In this document: positions 15,875 to 24,596 of the stretch, piece by piece | How positions within the stretch are numbered: position 1 is the stretch's first letter | Layout: each line of letters begins with the position of its first letter | Source: Lachnospiraceae bacterium | Lineage (GTDB): Bacteria > Bacillota > Clostridia > Lachnospirales > Lachnospiraceae | Assembly: GCA_015258095.1 (NCBI GenBank) | Contig: JABZIV010000017.1 | Span: forward strand, 1-40,088 | DNA: 40,088 nucleotides | Direction: 5' to 3' | Program-made: the position numbers and the translations under genes | Notes under the pieces: generated by a model | Databases searched by the model: none | The model's input: only the letters and a program-made list of their open reading frames with translations | Told to the model about the DNA's origin: nothing

Positions 15875-17425
15875 CTAGAGCGCCTTGCGTTTTCTTACGA
15901 CATCCATCACGCTTCCGTCCCGAGCTTCGATGAGCGCAACTACGCGCTCTTCATAGGGGAGCTTTGCAGGAGCGCCTGCCATGGCGTAGGCGATATCGCG
16001 AAGCTCTTCAATCGTCTTGATGGGCAGTTTTGTGCCCTGTACGGCAGAGAGCAGGTCTGTTCGCTTCGGGTTGATTGCAATTCCGTAATCGGTGACAATC
16101 GCATCCACATCTTCTCCGGGGGTGGTGACAGTCGTTACCTCGTCTCGAATAGTCGGGATTCTTCCTTGGAGAAGGGGGGTAATGACAATCGTGCATTTTG
16201 CCCCGCACGCCGTATCGGGGTGCCCGCCCTGTGCCCCCATGAGCTCTCCTTCGGAGCTCACGACAACATTACAATTAAAGTGCAGGTCCGCTTCCAACGT
16301 GCCGAGAATCACGAAATCCAGTTTATTGACGACAGCGCCTTTGCAGAAGGGGTCGGCATATTCTTTTGTTGTAATCGAAAAATGCTTCGGATTGGAAATC
16401 AGATTCTCGATTGCCGGAATATCAAAATCCTGGGTATCCAGGAGACAGGAGACGAGACCTTCGTCCAAAAGGTCGCACATCTGTTTCGACATCCCGCCTG
16501 CGCCGAATCCCATACGAATGTTTTTCTCCCGCATTTTGTCTGCGAGACAGGCCGCGGTCGCGATGGCAGCGCCGCCGATACCGGTCTGGAAGGTGAAGCC
16601 TTCTTGAAAATAGGGTAGGGAAGCAATCAGCTCTGCGGCGGATTCCGCCATCATGAGTTTCCGACGGTCTTTTACCGGTCGGGCTGCGCCGGTCGCAATG
16701 AGATCGGGGTTACCGATTTGTTCTACTTTCACGACAAAGTCTACATTTGTCATGTTGATATCTGCCGGGAAGTTGGGAAAGGGAACCAGCGTATCCGTGA
16801 GGACAACCACATATTCCGCGTATTCCGCGTCGATTGCCGCATAGGAAAGTACGCCGCAGTTACTCTTTCCGCCGACACCGCGGCAATTTCCGTATGCATC
16901 ACAGCTCGGTGCGCCGATGAAGGCAATGTCGATTTTTGTCTCCCCGCTTTCAATGGCACGTACTCTTCCTCCGTGGGAGCGGAGAATCGCGATTCCCTGT
17001 AGTGCGCCGCGGCTGATGGCATCCCCGATTTTTCCGCGTACACCGGAAGTTTCTATCCCGCTTACGGTGCCGTCCTCTATCATGGGAACGAGGTCATCCT
17101 GCGCTTTACTGAGGGAACTGGCGGAAATACGGATATCTTTAAGACCCAGGTCATGGATTGCGTGCATAACCTGCATAGCCACCAGGTCTCCTTCCCGAAA
17201 ATGATGATGAAAACTGATGGTCATCCCGTCGTGTGCATTGCATTTTTGGAGGACTTCGGTGAGGTTTTCTTCTACTTTGCTGCCGGAGCCGCCGATACGT
17301 GCATGGGACGGGACAGAGGCTTTCTTGTATTCTGCACCGTTCAAACGTTTACTGCCCTGAAATACCGTTTTTCCGGTTTCTTTCAGTACTTCTTCCGGGA
17401 TATCCCGACCTACCGCGTTAAGCAT
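15875..17425 (-). CDS. citF: citrate lyase alpha subunit (acetyl-ACP:citrate transferase)
   Basis: A 516-residue CitF protein, near the usual 500-520. It begins MLNAVGRDIPEEVL and has SFHHHFREGD, a glycine-rich AFIGAPSCDAYGNCRG and FQTGIGGAAIATAAC, consistent with the CoA-transferase-like fold. It swaps the acetyl group on the acyl carrier subunit for citrate. ATG 17425 is preferred (GGAGGGGG upstream, family start); it overlaps the citE stop region by 8 bases, giving translational coupling. The genes citC, citX and citG, needed to make and load the prosthetic group, are not in the window, nor is a citrate carrier. Citramalate lyase, built the same way, is an alternative. Confidence 0.9.
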   Translation of the reverse strand: MLNAVGRDIPEEVLKETGKTVFQGSKRLNGAEYKKASVPSHARIGGSGSKVEENLTEVLQKCNAHDGMTISFHHHFREGDLVAMQVMHAIHDLGLKDIRISASSLSKAQDDLVPMIEDGTVSGIETSGVRGKIGDAISRGALQGIAILRSHGGRVRAIESGETKIDIAFIGAPSCDAYGNCRGVGGKSNCGVLSYAAIDAEYAEYVVVLTDTLVPFPNFPADINMTNVDFVVKVEQIGNPDLIATGAARPVKDRRKLMMAESAAELIASLPYFQEGFTFQTGIGGAAIATAACLADKMREKNIRMGFGAGGMSKQMCDLLDEGLVSCLLDTQDFDIPAIENLISNPKHFSITTKEYADPFCKGAVVNKLDFVILGTLEADLHFNCNVVVSSEGELMGAQGGHPDTACGAKCTIVITPLLQGRIPTIRDEVTTVTTPGEDVDAIVTDYGIAINPKRTDLLSAVQGTKLPIKTIEELRDIAYAMAGAPAKLPYEERVVALIEARDGSVMDVVRKRKAL

Positions 17426-18320
17426 TTTCCCCCTCCTGATATAAGCCGGCAGCTTCTGCGAGCGCCAGTGTCCTTTTCGCTCCTTCATAGAAAGCGATGT
17501 CTATCATCTTTCCGTCGACCGTGAAGACGCCGATTCCCAGCTTTCGTTTCTCGTCGATTTCTTTTACAACTTTTTCGGAAAAGCGGATTTCGGAAAGACT
17601 GGGCGTAAATATTTTATGGACGATGGGAATCTGTCTTGGATTAATGATGGATTTTCCATCGAAGCCCATGCTGTGAATGAGTTCGGTTTCCTGAGCAAAG
17701 CCGGCTTCATTTTCCAAATCGGTATAGACCGTGTCAAAGCACTGGATGCCGGCAGCACGGGCATGGATAAGTATGAGTTGTCTTGCGCCTTCGAGCTCCA
17801 CGCCGGTACCGCTGATTTTCGTGTGCAGGTCCTTGGTATAGTCGCCTGCGGACAGTGCCACACCGAAGAGTCGCGGGGAGGCGGTGCAGATTTCCGGAAG
17901 ATGGAGGACCCCTTTAGCGGATTCTATTGCCGCCATGAGAAGTGTACTGCCTGTTTCTACAGAGGCTTCTTCCTCCGCTTTCCGGACTTCTTTTTCGACG
18001 AGCAGGATATCTTCTCTGGATTCGGTCTTTGGAATACGGATACTGTCACAACCCGCAAAAACGGCAACACGGATGTCTTCTTTCCAGAAGGGCGTATCGA
18101 TGCCGTTGATACGGACGACCTTCTCCGCTCCGCGGAAGTTTCCCTTTTTTAGAGTGTGAAAGAGGGTGAAACGGGCGGCGTCCTTCTCGGGAAGGGCGAC
18201 AGCGTCTTCCAGATCGAAAATCAAAGAGTCCGCCCCGAAGATATAGGGGTCTTTTAAAAGATTCGGTTTCTGCGCATTCAGAAACATCATGCTTCGCCGT
18301 AAACGATTTTTCTTATTCAT
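17418..18320 (-). CDS. citE: citrate lyase beta subunit (citryl-ACP lyase)
   Basis: A 300-residue HpcH/HpaI-aldolase-fold protein. It has RRSMMFLNAQKP at the N-terminus, then DLEDAVALPEKDAAR, RINGIDTPFW, AAIESAKGVL (Mg-binding Glu region) and GFDGKSIINPRQI. It cleaves citryl-ACP to acetyl-ACP and oxaloacetate. The usual GAEDY motif reads SAGDY here: the metal-binding Asp is kept but the preceding Glu is Gly. With RRSMMFLNAQ in place of the common RRTMLFVPGN, this may mark a separate CitE subgroup. ATG 18320 lies 8 bases inside the citD end and has GGAGG upstream. Confidence 0.87.
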   Translation of the reverse strand: MNKKNRLRRSMMFLNAQKPNLLKDPYIFGADSLIFDLEDAVALPEKDAARFTLFHTLKKGNFRGAEKVVRINGIDTPFWKEDIRVAVFAGCDSIRIPKTESREDILLVEKEVRKAEEEASVETGSTLLMAAIESAKGVLHLPEICTASPRLFGVALSAGDYTKDLHTKISGTGVELEGARQLILIHARAAGIQCFDTVYTDLENEAGFAQETELIHSMGFDGKSIINPRQIPIVHKIFTPSLSEIRFSEKVVKEIDEKRKLGIGVFTVDGKMIDIAFYEGAKRTLALAEAAGLYQEGENA

Positions 18321-18615
18321 AGTAGAGTGTCCTCCATGGAATCGCTTCTGTCTGTCCGAGGCTTCGGTAGAGCGCAGCTTGCAGACGGGCAAGCAGGATA
18401 TGGTCGAAAGCACCCATGTCCTGTACTTCGATACGGGCATTTTGCACATCCATTTTCCGAAGACAATCCGTCAATAACGAATGAATGTGCTCTCCGTATT
18501 CATAAAAGACCTTGGATTCCAGATGAAGGGAAAGACCGCCCTCTCCCTTAGACACGGTGACCAGACAGTCACACTTGTCGACAGTTCCGGCACTTGCCGT
18601 ATTGAGAATCTCCAT
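18313..18615 (-). CDS. citD: citrate lyase gamma subunit (acyl carrier protein), atypical
   Basis: A 100-residue CitD protein. The start MEILNTASAGTV matches the family, as does the later FDHILLARLQAAL. In characterised CitD proteins, from memory, Ser14 in AGTLES carries the phosphoribosyl-dephospho-CoA arm. Here the segment is AGTVDKCD, with Lys at position 14 and Cys at 15, and no serine in register (the nearest is Ser8). Codons were rechecked on the minus strand: GTC GAC AAG TGT GAC. Either attachment uses another residue or the complex differs. It is the first gene of citDEF, with AAAGGAGG before ATG 18615, divergent from the Asp23 gene. Confidence 0.82.
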   Translation of the reverse strand: MEILNTASAGTVDKCDCLVTVSKGEGGLSLHLESKVFYEYGEHIHSLLTDCLRKMDVQNARIEVQDMGAFDHILLARLQAALYRSLGQTEAIPWRTLYYE

Positions 18616-18733
18616 TTCAGTGCCTCCTTTCTATTTGCGCATTAAAATAGCATAGAAAAATGCTCTTGAAAAGGGTACTCTTAGGAAGAGAAAATTTTGC
18701 GGGATAAAAAGTTTGGAGAGTTCCCGTACTTGC

Positions 18734-18762
18734 TTTCGGATTTTCTATTTTTATGGTAAAAT
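18734..18762 (+). promoter_or_regulatory. probable extended -10 promoter for the Asp23-nusB operon
   Basis: TGGTAAAAT at 18754-18762 fits an extended -10 (TG-N-TAAAAT); the -35 region around 18734 is poor. It lies 80 bases before the first gene. On the opposite strand, TGCTATTTT about 40 bases before citD is a similar extended -10 candidate. Confidence 0.35.
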
Positions 18763-18841
18763 TCTTTGCAACTCTTTCGGAGAGAGGTGGCAAAGCGACG
18801 GAGGAAGTGTCGGGCTTACAGAAGACGATAGGAGGGTTAGG

Positions 18842-19219
18842 ATGGAAGAAGAGAATAAGATTAAGGTAGAGGGCAATCCCAGTTATGGCGATGTGATTAT
18901 TGCGGATGAAGTGATTGCCATTATTGCCGGCATTGCCGCAACGGAAGTGGAGGGTGTAGACTCGATGGATGGCGGCTGGTCCGGACAGTTTGTCTCGAAA
19001 CTGGGCATCAAAGATCTCGCGAGAGGCGTGAAAGTGCAGATTAAGGACGGAGAAGTGAAGGTAGACCTGAGCCTCAATATGGAGTACGGCTATGCCATTC
19101 CCGAAGTATCGAAGGCTGTGCAGGACAAGGTTTCCGCAAGTATCAACAACATGACGGGACTTGTCGTTTCTGAGGTGAATATCCGCATTTCCGGAGTGGT
19201 AAATAAAGAGAATGAATAA
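18842..19219 (+). CDS. Asp23/Gls24 family envelope stress response protein
   Basis: A 125-residue protein of the Asp23/Gls24 family: an IADEVIAIIAGIAATEVEGVDS opening, a central GVKVQIKDGEVKVDLSL and a C-terminal VVSEVNIRISGV. In staphylococci the family is linked to cell-envelope stress. In clostridia a copy very often precedes nusB, as here. The reading frame is open further upstream, but ATG 18842 has AGGAGGG and matches the family start. It overlaps nusB by 8 bases. Function in this organism is not known. Confidence 0.88.
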   Translation: MEEENKIKVEGNPSYGDVIIADEVIAIIAGIAATEVEGVDSMDGGWSGQFVSKLGIKDLARGVKVQIKDGEVKVDLSLNMEYGYAIPEVSKAVQDKVSASINNMTGLVVSEVNIRISGVVNKENE

Positions 19220-19778
19220 GAGAGAAGAAAGAGCCCATAAGTTTAAACTTCTTTTTTCCACCCTCTTTTATGAAGGAGAGGAAGAGAGAGAAAGAATCAG
19301 TCACTATTCTTTCGAGAAAGAAGAAGAGGAGGACAGCACGATTTGTTTTGAGACCCTGCCCGAAGAAGAGAAAGCGTATCTCGAGGGGGAGGTTTTGAAA
19401 GTGTTGGAGCAGGTGGATGAGCTGGATAGGATGATTAACAAAGAGACGGAAGGCTGGACGACGAAGAGAATGAGTAAGACAGACCTCACCGTTCTTCGGC
19501 TTTCCCTTTATGAACTCCTCCATCAGAAAGAGATTCCGGAGAAAGTCGTGTTGAACGAGGCGGTGGAGATTGCGAAGAAGTATGGGGGAGCCGATTCCGG
19601 TTCTTTTGTAAACGGCGTGCTTGCCCGCATTTTACCGAAGCTCTCTGCGTCGGATTCTTCGGAAGAGAGAGAAGAAAAAGAGAAGGATGCAGCGCATTCG
19701 ACGGAGGATGCAGCAAAGCGGAAGAAGAACGGGCGGAAGAATCCTTCTTTCCATATCGTGTTGAATAAGAAAGATTAA
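19212..19778 (+). CDS. nusB: transcription antitermination factor NusB
   Basis: A 188-residue NusB: KREERAHKFKLLFSTLFYEG at the N-terminus and a well conserved C-terminal half (KTDLTVLRLSLYELL, IPEKVVLNEAVEIAKKYG, FVNGVLARI). NusB with NusE(S10) binds boxA RNA in rRNA antitermination. It is longer than the usual 130-150 residues because of an acidic insert around residues 20-45 (runs of Glu/Arg) and a charged C-terminal tail of about 40 residues after LPKL. It overlaps the Asp23 gene by 8 bases and ends three bases before xseA. Confidence 0.92.
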   Translation: MNKREERAHKFKLLFSTLFYEGEEERERISHYSFEKEEEEDSTICFETLPEEEKAYLEGEVLKVLEQVDELDRMINKETEGWTTKRMSKTDLTVLRLSLYELLHQKEIPEKVVLNEAVEIAKKYGGADSGSFVNGVLARILPKLSASDSSEEREEKEKDAAHSTEDAAKRKKNGRKNPSFHIVLNKKD

Positions 19779-19781
19779 AGG

Positions 19782-21179
19782 ATGGAGCGAACTTCCAGAA
19801 AAGAATATACCGTTTCTCAGGTAAACCGCTATCTCTCGAGGATGATACAGGAGGATTTTCTTCTATCCCGCTTGACGGTGGCAGGAGAGATTTCCAACCT
19901 GAAAATGCATCCTTCCGGACATATTTATTTTACGCTGAAGGATCAAGCTTCGCAGCTTTCGGGCATCATGTTTGCCGGAAAGAGGGCGGGGCTTTCGTTT
20001 CGTTTGGAAAATGGCATGAAGGTGCTGGTTACGGGGCGAATCGGTTTGTATGAAGCGGGAGGAAGCTATCAGATTTATGCGGATTCTTTTCAGCTTGCGG
20101 GGCAGGGAGAGCTCTACCTTCGCTTTGAGGCGCTGAAGAAGGAACTCATGGAAATGGGGCTTTTTGACCCGATGTACAAGAAGCCGATTCCGAAGTATGC
20201 ACGGAGGATTGGGGTTGTAACGGCGAGTTCCGGCGCAGCGGTGCGGGACATCGTTCAAATTGCGAGAAGACGAAACCCCTTTGTGGAGATTACGCTTTTC
20301 CCGGCTCTTGTGCAGGGAGAGGGCGCTGTTCCTTCCATTGTGAGGGGAATCCGCACACTGGACCGGATGGGACTCGATGCCCTGATTGTCGGTCGGGGTG
20401 GAGGTTCTATCGAGGATTTATGGGCATTCAATGAGGAAGCGGTCGCGAAAGCCATTTTTGATGCGGAAACGCCGATTATCTCCGCGGTCGGGCATGAAAC
20501 GGACACGACGATAGCGGATTTTGTGGCGGATCTTCGTGCGCCGACGCCTTCCGCCGCGGCAGAGCTTGCTGTCTTTGACTATATGCAGTTTGTCGATGAT
20601 CTGTCGTCTTTCACCTATAGTTTTCATGAACGGATAGAAAAAAAGATATTATCGTACAGGCAGAAGGTAAAGGAAAGAGAATTGCAGTTTTCGGCATTGC
20701 ATCCGAAGTCCATTTTGCAGGGAAAGCAGCATCGGCTCCTGGATCTGGAGAATCGTTTTCAGAATGCAATACGAGAAGTCATACAGGAGAAGAAAGACCG
20801 TCTGCAATCCTATACCGCTTTTTCGAAGAATATGGAGCGAAGTCTCGCTGTGGGAAAGGCGAAACTGAGCGAGTATCGGAAGTTCTCCCCGCTGATGGAG
20901 GAGAGGCTTTTGAAAACGAAGCATAGGGTGTTGGAGTATCAGGCATTTTCCGAGCGCATCAAAGGAAAAGTACAGAATACCAAGCATCGCCTGGAACTTC
21001 TTTCGGAACAGTTTGATGCCCTGTCTCCGCTTCGGCTCCTCTCTAAGGGCTATTCTTATGTGCGAAACGAGGAAGGGCACAGGGTAAGCAGTATCGAGCA
21101 GCTGACAGAGGGAGAACGGATTGCTTTGCAGTTTTCGGACGGTGCGGCAGCTGCCAGAATCGAAGAAATAAAAAGCTAA
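19782..21179 (+). CDS. xseA: exodeoxyribonuclease VII large subunit
   Basis: A 465-residue XseA. N-terminal OB-fold (VSQVNRYLSRMIQEDF, VAGEISNLKMHPSGHIYFTL), catalytic domain with GVVTASSGAAVRDI, RGGGSIEDLWAFNEE and GHETDTTIADFVADLRAPTP, then a long coiled-coil region (about 290-420) and a C-terminal segment SPLRLLSKGYSYV. With XseB it degrades single-stranded DNA to oligonucleotides. Starts three bases after the nusB stop codon; xseB follows directly. Confidence 0.95.
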   Translation: MERTSRKEYTVSQVNRYLSRMIQEDFLLSRLTVAGEISNLKMHPSGHIYFTLKDQASQLSGIMFAGKRAGLSFRLENGMKVLVTGRIGLYEAGGSYQIYADSFQLAGQGELYLRFEALKKELMEMGLFDPMYKKPIPKYARRIGVVTASSGAAVRDIVQIARRRNPFVEITLFPALVQGEGAVPSIVRGIRTLDRMGLDALIVGRGGGSIEDLWAFNEEAVAKAIFDAETPIISAVGHETDTTIADFVADLRAPTPSAAAELAVFDYMQFVDDLSSFTYSFHERIEKKILSYRQKVKERELQFSALHPKSILQGKQHRLLDLENRFQNAIREVIQEKKDRLQSYTAFSKNMERSLAVGKAKLSEYRKFSPLMEERLLKTKHRVLEYQAFSERIKGKVQNTKHRLELLSEQFDALSPLRLLSKGYSYVRNEEGHRVSSIEQLTEGERIALQFSDGAAAARIEEIKS

Positions 21180-21224
21180 GAAATGCTATCGGATAAAATA
21201 AGAATAAAAGGAGAAGTTTCCATT

Positions 21225-21545
21225 ATGATAGAGGAAGAGAAAAGAGAAGGGATAGAAGAAACAAGAGAAGCGATAAAGAAAGAGGGAACAAAAGCAGGAA
21301 AAGTAGCAAAACAGCAAGAGGATAAGGAAGCGAATGCGGATACGGCAAAGGAAAAGAAGAAGGACTTAAGCGAGATTTTCACCGACCTGGATACGCTTCT
21401 TGTGAAAATGGAAGGAGAGGAAAGCCTGGAGAAGAGTTTTGCCATCTATGAGAAGGCAGTCTCTCTTCTGAAAGAAGCGAACAGCAGCATCGACCGGATT
21501 GAAAAGCAGGTTAGAATTCTCGACAGTGAGAAGGAAGAAGCATAG
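21225..21545 (+). CDS. xseB: exodeoxyribonuclease VII small subunit
   Basis: A 106-residue XseB when started at ATG 21225, which has AAAGGAG 11 bases upstream. An in-frame ATG at 21183 lies in a context with no ribosome site. The conserved helical core is LSEIFTDLDTLLVKMEGEESLEKSFAIYEKAVSLL with IDRIEKQVRIL at the end (residues about 47-101). The first 45 residues are a Lys/Glu-rich extension not found in typical 60-80 residue XseB proteins. Forms the multi-subunit partner of XseA. Confidence 0.9.
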   Translation: MIEEEKREGIEETREAIKKEGTKAGKVAKQQEDKEANADTAKEKKKDLSEIFTDLDTLLVKMEGEESLEKSFAIYEKAVSLLKEANSSIDRIEKQVRILDSEKEEA

Positions 21546-21557
21546 ATAAGGCGGAAA

Positions 21558-22637
21558 ATGGATATCAAACAGGCTTTACAAAAGAAAAAAGAAGAGGTGG
21601 ACCGGATCCTCGAGCATTTTCTTCTGGAAGAGAAGGGACAGGATCGGATAGGAAGGGCAGCCATGAACTACAGTTTCATGGCTCCCGGAAAGCGGATTCG
21701 CCCGATTCTTCTGGAATCGGCATTTTATCTTTTTGCTAAAGAGGAAGAAGAGCGTGTCGTTCTCCCGATTCTCCATGCTTTCATGGCATCCATAGAAATG
21801 ATGCACAGTTTTTCTCTTTGCCATGACGACCTTCCTGCCATGGACAACGACCGTTTGCGGAGAGGACAGGATTCTACCTGGGCGCATTTTGACGAAGCGC
21901 AGGGCATTCTTGCAGGAGACGCACTTTCTCTCTATGCTTTTCAAAGTGCTTTAGAAGCGTATCGTACGGTAAAGTGCAGTGGAGCGTTGGAGCAGAATAC
22001 ACGCTTAGAGAAGAAGATAGAGGAACGCGTTCTTTCCGCTCTCTTTCTTCTTTCGAAAGAGGCCGGAATCGACGGTATGGTCGGAGGACAGGTAGTGGAT
22101 ATTCTGAAAGAGGGACAGGCGCTTTCGGAAGAGGAGCTCTTCTTTATCATGGAGAAGAAGACAGCGGCGCTCCTGAAAGCTTCCCTTCTTATGGGAGCGG
22201 TTCTTGCCGGCGCGGGAGAGAAAGAGCAGGAGGCGCTTTCCGCGTATGGAGAGGCTCTTGGACTTGCTTTCCAGATTCAGGACGATATTCTGGATGAGAT
22301 TTCCACTACGGAGGAACTGGGCAAGCCGGTGCATTCCGACAAGGAGGAAGGGAAAACGACGGCATACACTCTCTATGGAAGAGAAGGCGCGGAGAAGAAG
22401 GTGCGGGAGTATACGGAGAAGGCGGTTCAAGCTTTGGACGGACTACATGACGGGGGAGTACAGAGTCGTGCCGGCTCCTCTCCGAATGTCCCTATGGAGA
22501 AGGCAGGGGGCACGGAGAGCTTAGAGCATCCGGAAAGTTTAGAGTATTCGGAGAGTTTAGAGCATCCGGAGAGGACGGAGAGAGAATATCTTTTCCTGCG
22601 AGAACTTACGGCGTACCTTGCCGGAAGAAGAAAGTAA
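21558..22637 (+). CDS. ispA: (2E,6E)-farnesyl / geranyl diphosphate synthase
   Basis: A 359-residue trans-prenyl diphosphate synthase. First aspartate-rich motif HDDLPAMDND with RLRRG, second motif QIQDDILDE, and GKPVHSDKEEGKTTAYTL. It makes C10-C15 prenyl diphosphates for undecaprenyl and other isoprenoids, matching dxs next door. Typical length is 290-300; the excess comes from an insertion of about 45 residues before the final helix (REYLFLRELTAYLAGRRK). That insertion contains three copies of ESLE(H/Y)(P/S) encoded by three 18-base tandem repeats at 22515-22568. The catalytic core is intact, so activity is expected. Confidence 0.92.
   Translation: MDIKQALQKKKEEVDRILEHFLLEEKGQDRIGRAAMNYSFMAPGKRIRPILLESAFYLFAKEEEERVVLPILHAFMASIEMMHSFSLCHDDLPAMDNDRLRRGQDSTWAHFDEAQGILAGDALSLYAFQSALEAYRTVKCSGALEQNTRLEKKIEERVLSALFLLSKEAGIDGMVGGQVVDILKEGQALSEEELFFIMEKKTAALLKASLLMGAVLAGAGEKEQEALSAYGEALGLAFQIQDDILDEISTTEELGKPVHSDKEEGKTTAYTLYGREGAEKKVREYTEKAVQALDGLHDGGVQSRAGSSPNVPMEKAGGTESLEHPESLEYSESLEHPERTEREYLFLRELTAYLAGRRK
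22515..22568 (+). repeat. three 18-base tandem repeats inside ispA
   Basis: Copies at 22515-22532, 22533-22550 and 22551-22568 follow the pattern GARAGYTTAGAGYATYCG. They encode three six-residue units in the C-terminal insertion of the prenyl synthase. Confidence 0.85.
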
Positions 22638-22677
22638 GAGAAATGCGCATTCGTAGAAACAATGGGTGAAAGAAACT

Positions 22678-24555
22678 ATGATACTGGAAAATATTGACGG
22701 GGCGGAGGATGTCCGAAAACTCTCCCTCGAAGAACAGAAGATTCTTGCGAAGGAACTGCGTCGCTTTATCATTGAAAAAATGGCGGAAAACGGGGGGCAT
22801 CTCGCCTCCAATCTGGGTGTGGTGGAGTTGACCATTGCGCTTTTTCATGCGCTCAATCTTCCCAAAGACAAGATTGTCTGGGATGTTGGGCACCAGTGCT
22901 ATACCCATAAGATTCTTTCCGGAAGAAGAGATGACTTTGAATTTCTTCGGAAGTTCAAGGGAATCAGCGGATTTCCAAAGAGAGAAGAAAGCCCCTACGA
23001 CTGCTTCAATACCGGTCATAGCTCCACTTCTATATCTGCGGCGCTCGGGATAGCGGAAGGGAGAGACTTGTTGCAGGAGGACTATACGGTCCTTGCGGTA
23101 ATCGGAGATGGCGCATTGACCGGCGGGATGGCGTATGAAGGCCTGAATAACGCTTCCAAGATGAAGAAGAATTTCATTATCATCTTAAACGATAACGAAA
23201 TGTCCATTGCGCGGAACGTCGGAGGCATTTCCACCTATTTGAACGGCATTCGTTCCCATAAAGGCTATACGCGGTTCAAGGAGAACCTCGCGTCAGGACT
23301 GGAGCGGATTCCGGTACTGGGAGACCGTATCGTGGAACGCTTGAAGAATACGAAGAATTCCATTAAGCAGCTCTTTGTTCCGGGAATGTTTTTTGAAAAT
23401 ATGGGGATTACCTATCTCGGCCCCGTAGATGGGCACAATCTTGCCGCTTTAGAGCAGGTCATTCATGAGGCAAAGCGGATAGACCACGCCGTACTCGTCC
23501 ATGTGGTGACGAAAAAAGGGAAAGGATACGTTCCGGCAGAGAAGAATCCGAGTCTTTTTCATGGCGTCGGGCCTTTTGATATGGCAAGCGGGAAGAGCAA
23601 AGCGGAAGCTTCAGGAAAGAGCTATACCGCAGTATTTTCTGACGCGCTACTGAAAGAAGCGAAGGAAAATGAAAAGATTGTTGCCATAACGGCAGCCATG
23701 CCGGACGGAACGGGGCTTTCCGCTTTCGAGAAGGCCTATCCCAAGCGTTTCTTTGATGTAGGGATTGCGGAGGCGCACGCCGTGACTTCCGCGGCAGGAC
23801 TCGCCAGTGTCGGACTTCGTCCGGTTTTTGCCGTGTATTCCAGTTTCCTGCAAAGAGGCTATGATCAGCTTGTGCATGACGTCTGCCTCCAGAAGCTTCC
23901 GGTTGTATTCGCTATCGACAGAGCCGGCCTTGTCGGTGCCGACGGAGAGACGCACCAGGGCATTTTCGATATTTCTTACCTACGGAGTATTCCGAACATG
24001 ACCGTGATGGCGCCGAAAAATGGCAAGGAACTCACGGATATGCTGCACTTTGCTTTTCAATTTCCGGGGCCTGTTGCCATCCGTTACCCGAGAGGGACTG
24101 CCTATCAGGGCTTCTCGGACAAGGAAGCGCAGGTAGAGCTCGGATGCGCGGAGACTTTAATAGAAGGAAAAGGGCAGACGAAAATCGCGCTTCTTGCGCT
24201 CGGCTCCATGGTCTCCACCGCAGCGCATATCGTAGAAAAGATGGAGAAGAAAGGCGTGTCTTTAAGCCTTGTGAATGCGCGCTTTGCAAAGCCGATTGAT
24301 GAGAAGCTCCTCGACCGTCTTTCAGAGGAAGGCTACAGGAAGATTCTTACCCTGGAAGAAGGGGTCTTGTCCGGCGGCTTCGGAGAGGCTGTGCTTCGTT
24401 ATATGGCGCTCCATCATCAGGGCGTTTTTGTGGAAAATGTCACCCTTCCCGACTGCTATGTGGAGCATGGGGATGTGTCGGCTCTTCGAAAGATGCTTAA
24501 AATGGATTCCGACAGTATCATCGAGCGGCTGGAAGAGGAAGGGTTCTTCGATTAG
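22678..24555 (+). CDS. dxs: 1-deoxy-D-xylulose-5-phosphate synthase
   Basis: A 625-residue thiamine-diphosphate enzyme. GHQCYTHKILSGR near the N-terminus, GDGALTGGMAYEGLNN for cofactor binding, DNEMSIARNVGG, then a transketolase-like second domain (EAHAVTSAAGLASVGLRP, GADGETHQGIFDISYL, RYPRGT). It condenses pyruvate and glyceraldehyde 3-phosphate, the first step of the MEP isoprenoid pathway. The start is uncertain: GTG 22666 is in frame, but ATG 22678 gives MILENIDGAEDVRKL, the usual family start. Neither has a strong ribosome site. Follows ispA in the same operon. Confidence 0.94.
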   Translation: MILENIDGAEDVRKLSLEEQKILAKELRRFIIEKMAENGGHLASNLGVVELTIALFHALNLPKDKIVWDVGHQCYTHKILSGRRDDFEFLRKFKGISGFPKREESPYDCFNTGHSSTSISAALGIAEGRDLLQEDYTVLAVIGDGALTGGMAYEGLNNASKMKKNFIIILNDNEMSIARNVGGISTYLNGIRSHKGYTRFKENLASGLERIPVLGDRIVERLKNTKNSIKQLFVPGMFFENMGITYLGPVDGHNLAALEQVIHEAKRIDHAVLVHVVTKKGKGYVPAEKNPSLFHGVGPFDMASGKSKAEASGKSYTAVFSDALLKEAKENEKIVAITAAMPDGTGLSAFEKAYPKRFFDVGIAEAHAVTSAAGLASVGLRPVFAVYSSFLQRGYDQLVHDVCLQKLPVVFAIDRAGLVGADGETHQGIFDISYLRSIPNMTVMAPKNGKELTDMLHFAFQFPGPVAIRYPRGTAYQGFSDKEAQVELGCAETLIEGKGQTKIALLALGSMVSTAAHIVEKMEKKGVSLSLVNARFAKPIDEKLLDRLSEEGYRKILTLEEGVLSGGFGEAVLRYMALHHQGVFVENVTLPDCYVEHGDVSALRKMLKMDSDSIIERLEEEGFFD

Positions 24556-24596
24556 GGAAATAAGAAGAAATCCTCTGACGAAGAGATGCAGGGGAA

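Noticed and set aside
15597..15875. SAM riboswitch or T-box in the megL leader
   Set aside because: The hairpin looks like an attenuator, but I could not find the S-box core or a T-box sequence in the leader, so only an unspecified attenuator is proposed.
22515..22568. Tandem repeats as a CRISPR array
   Set aside because: Units are 18 bases, directly abutting without spacers, and lie in frame inside ispA.
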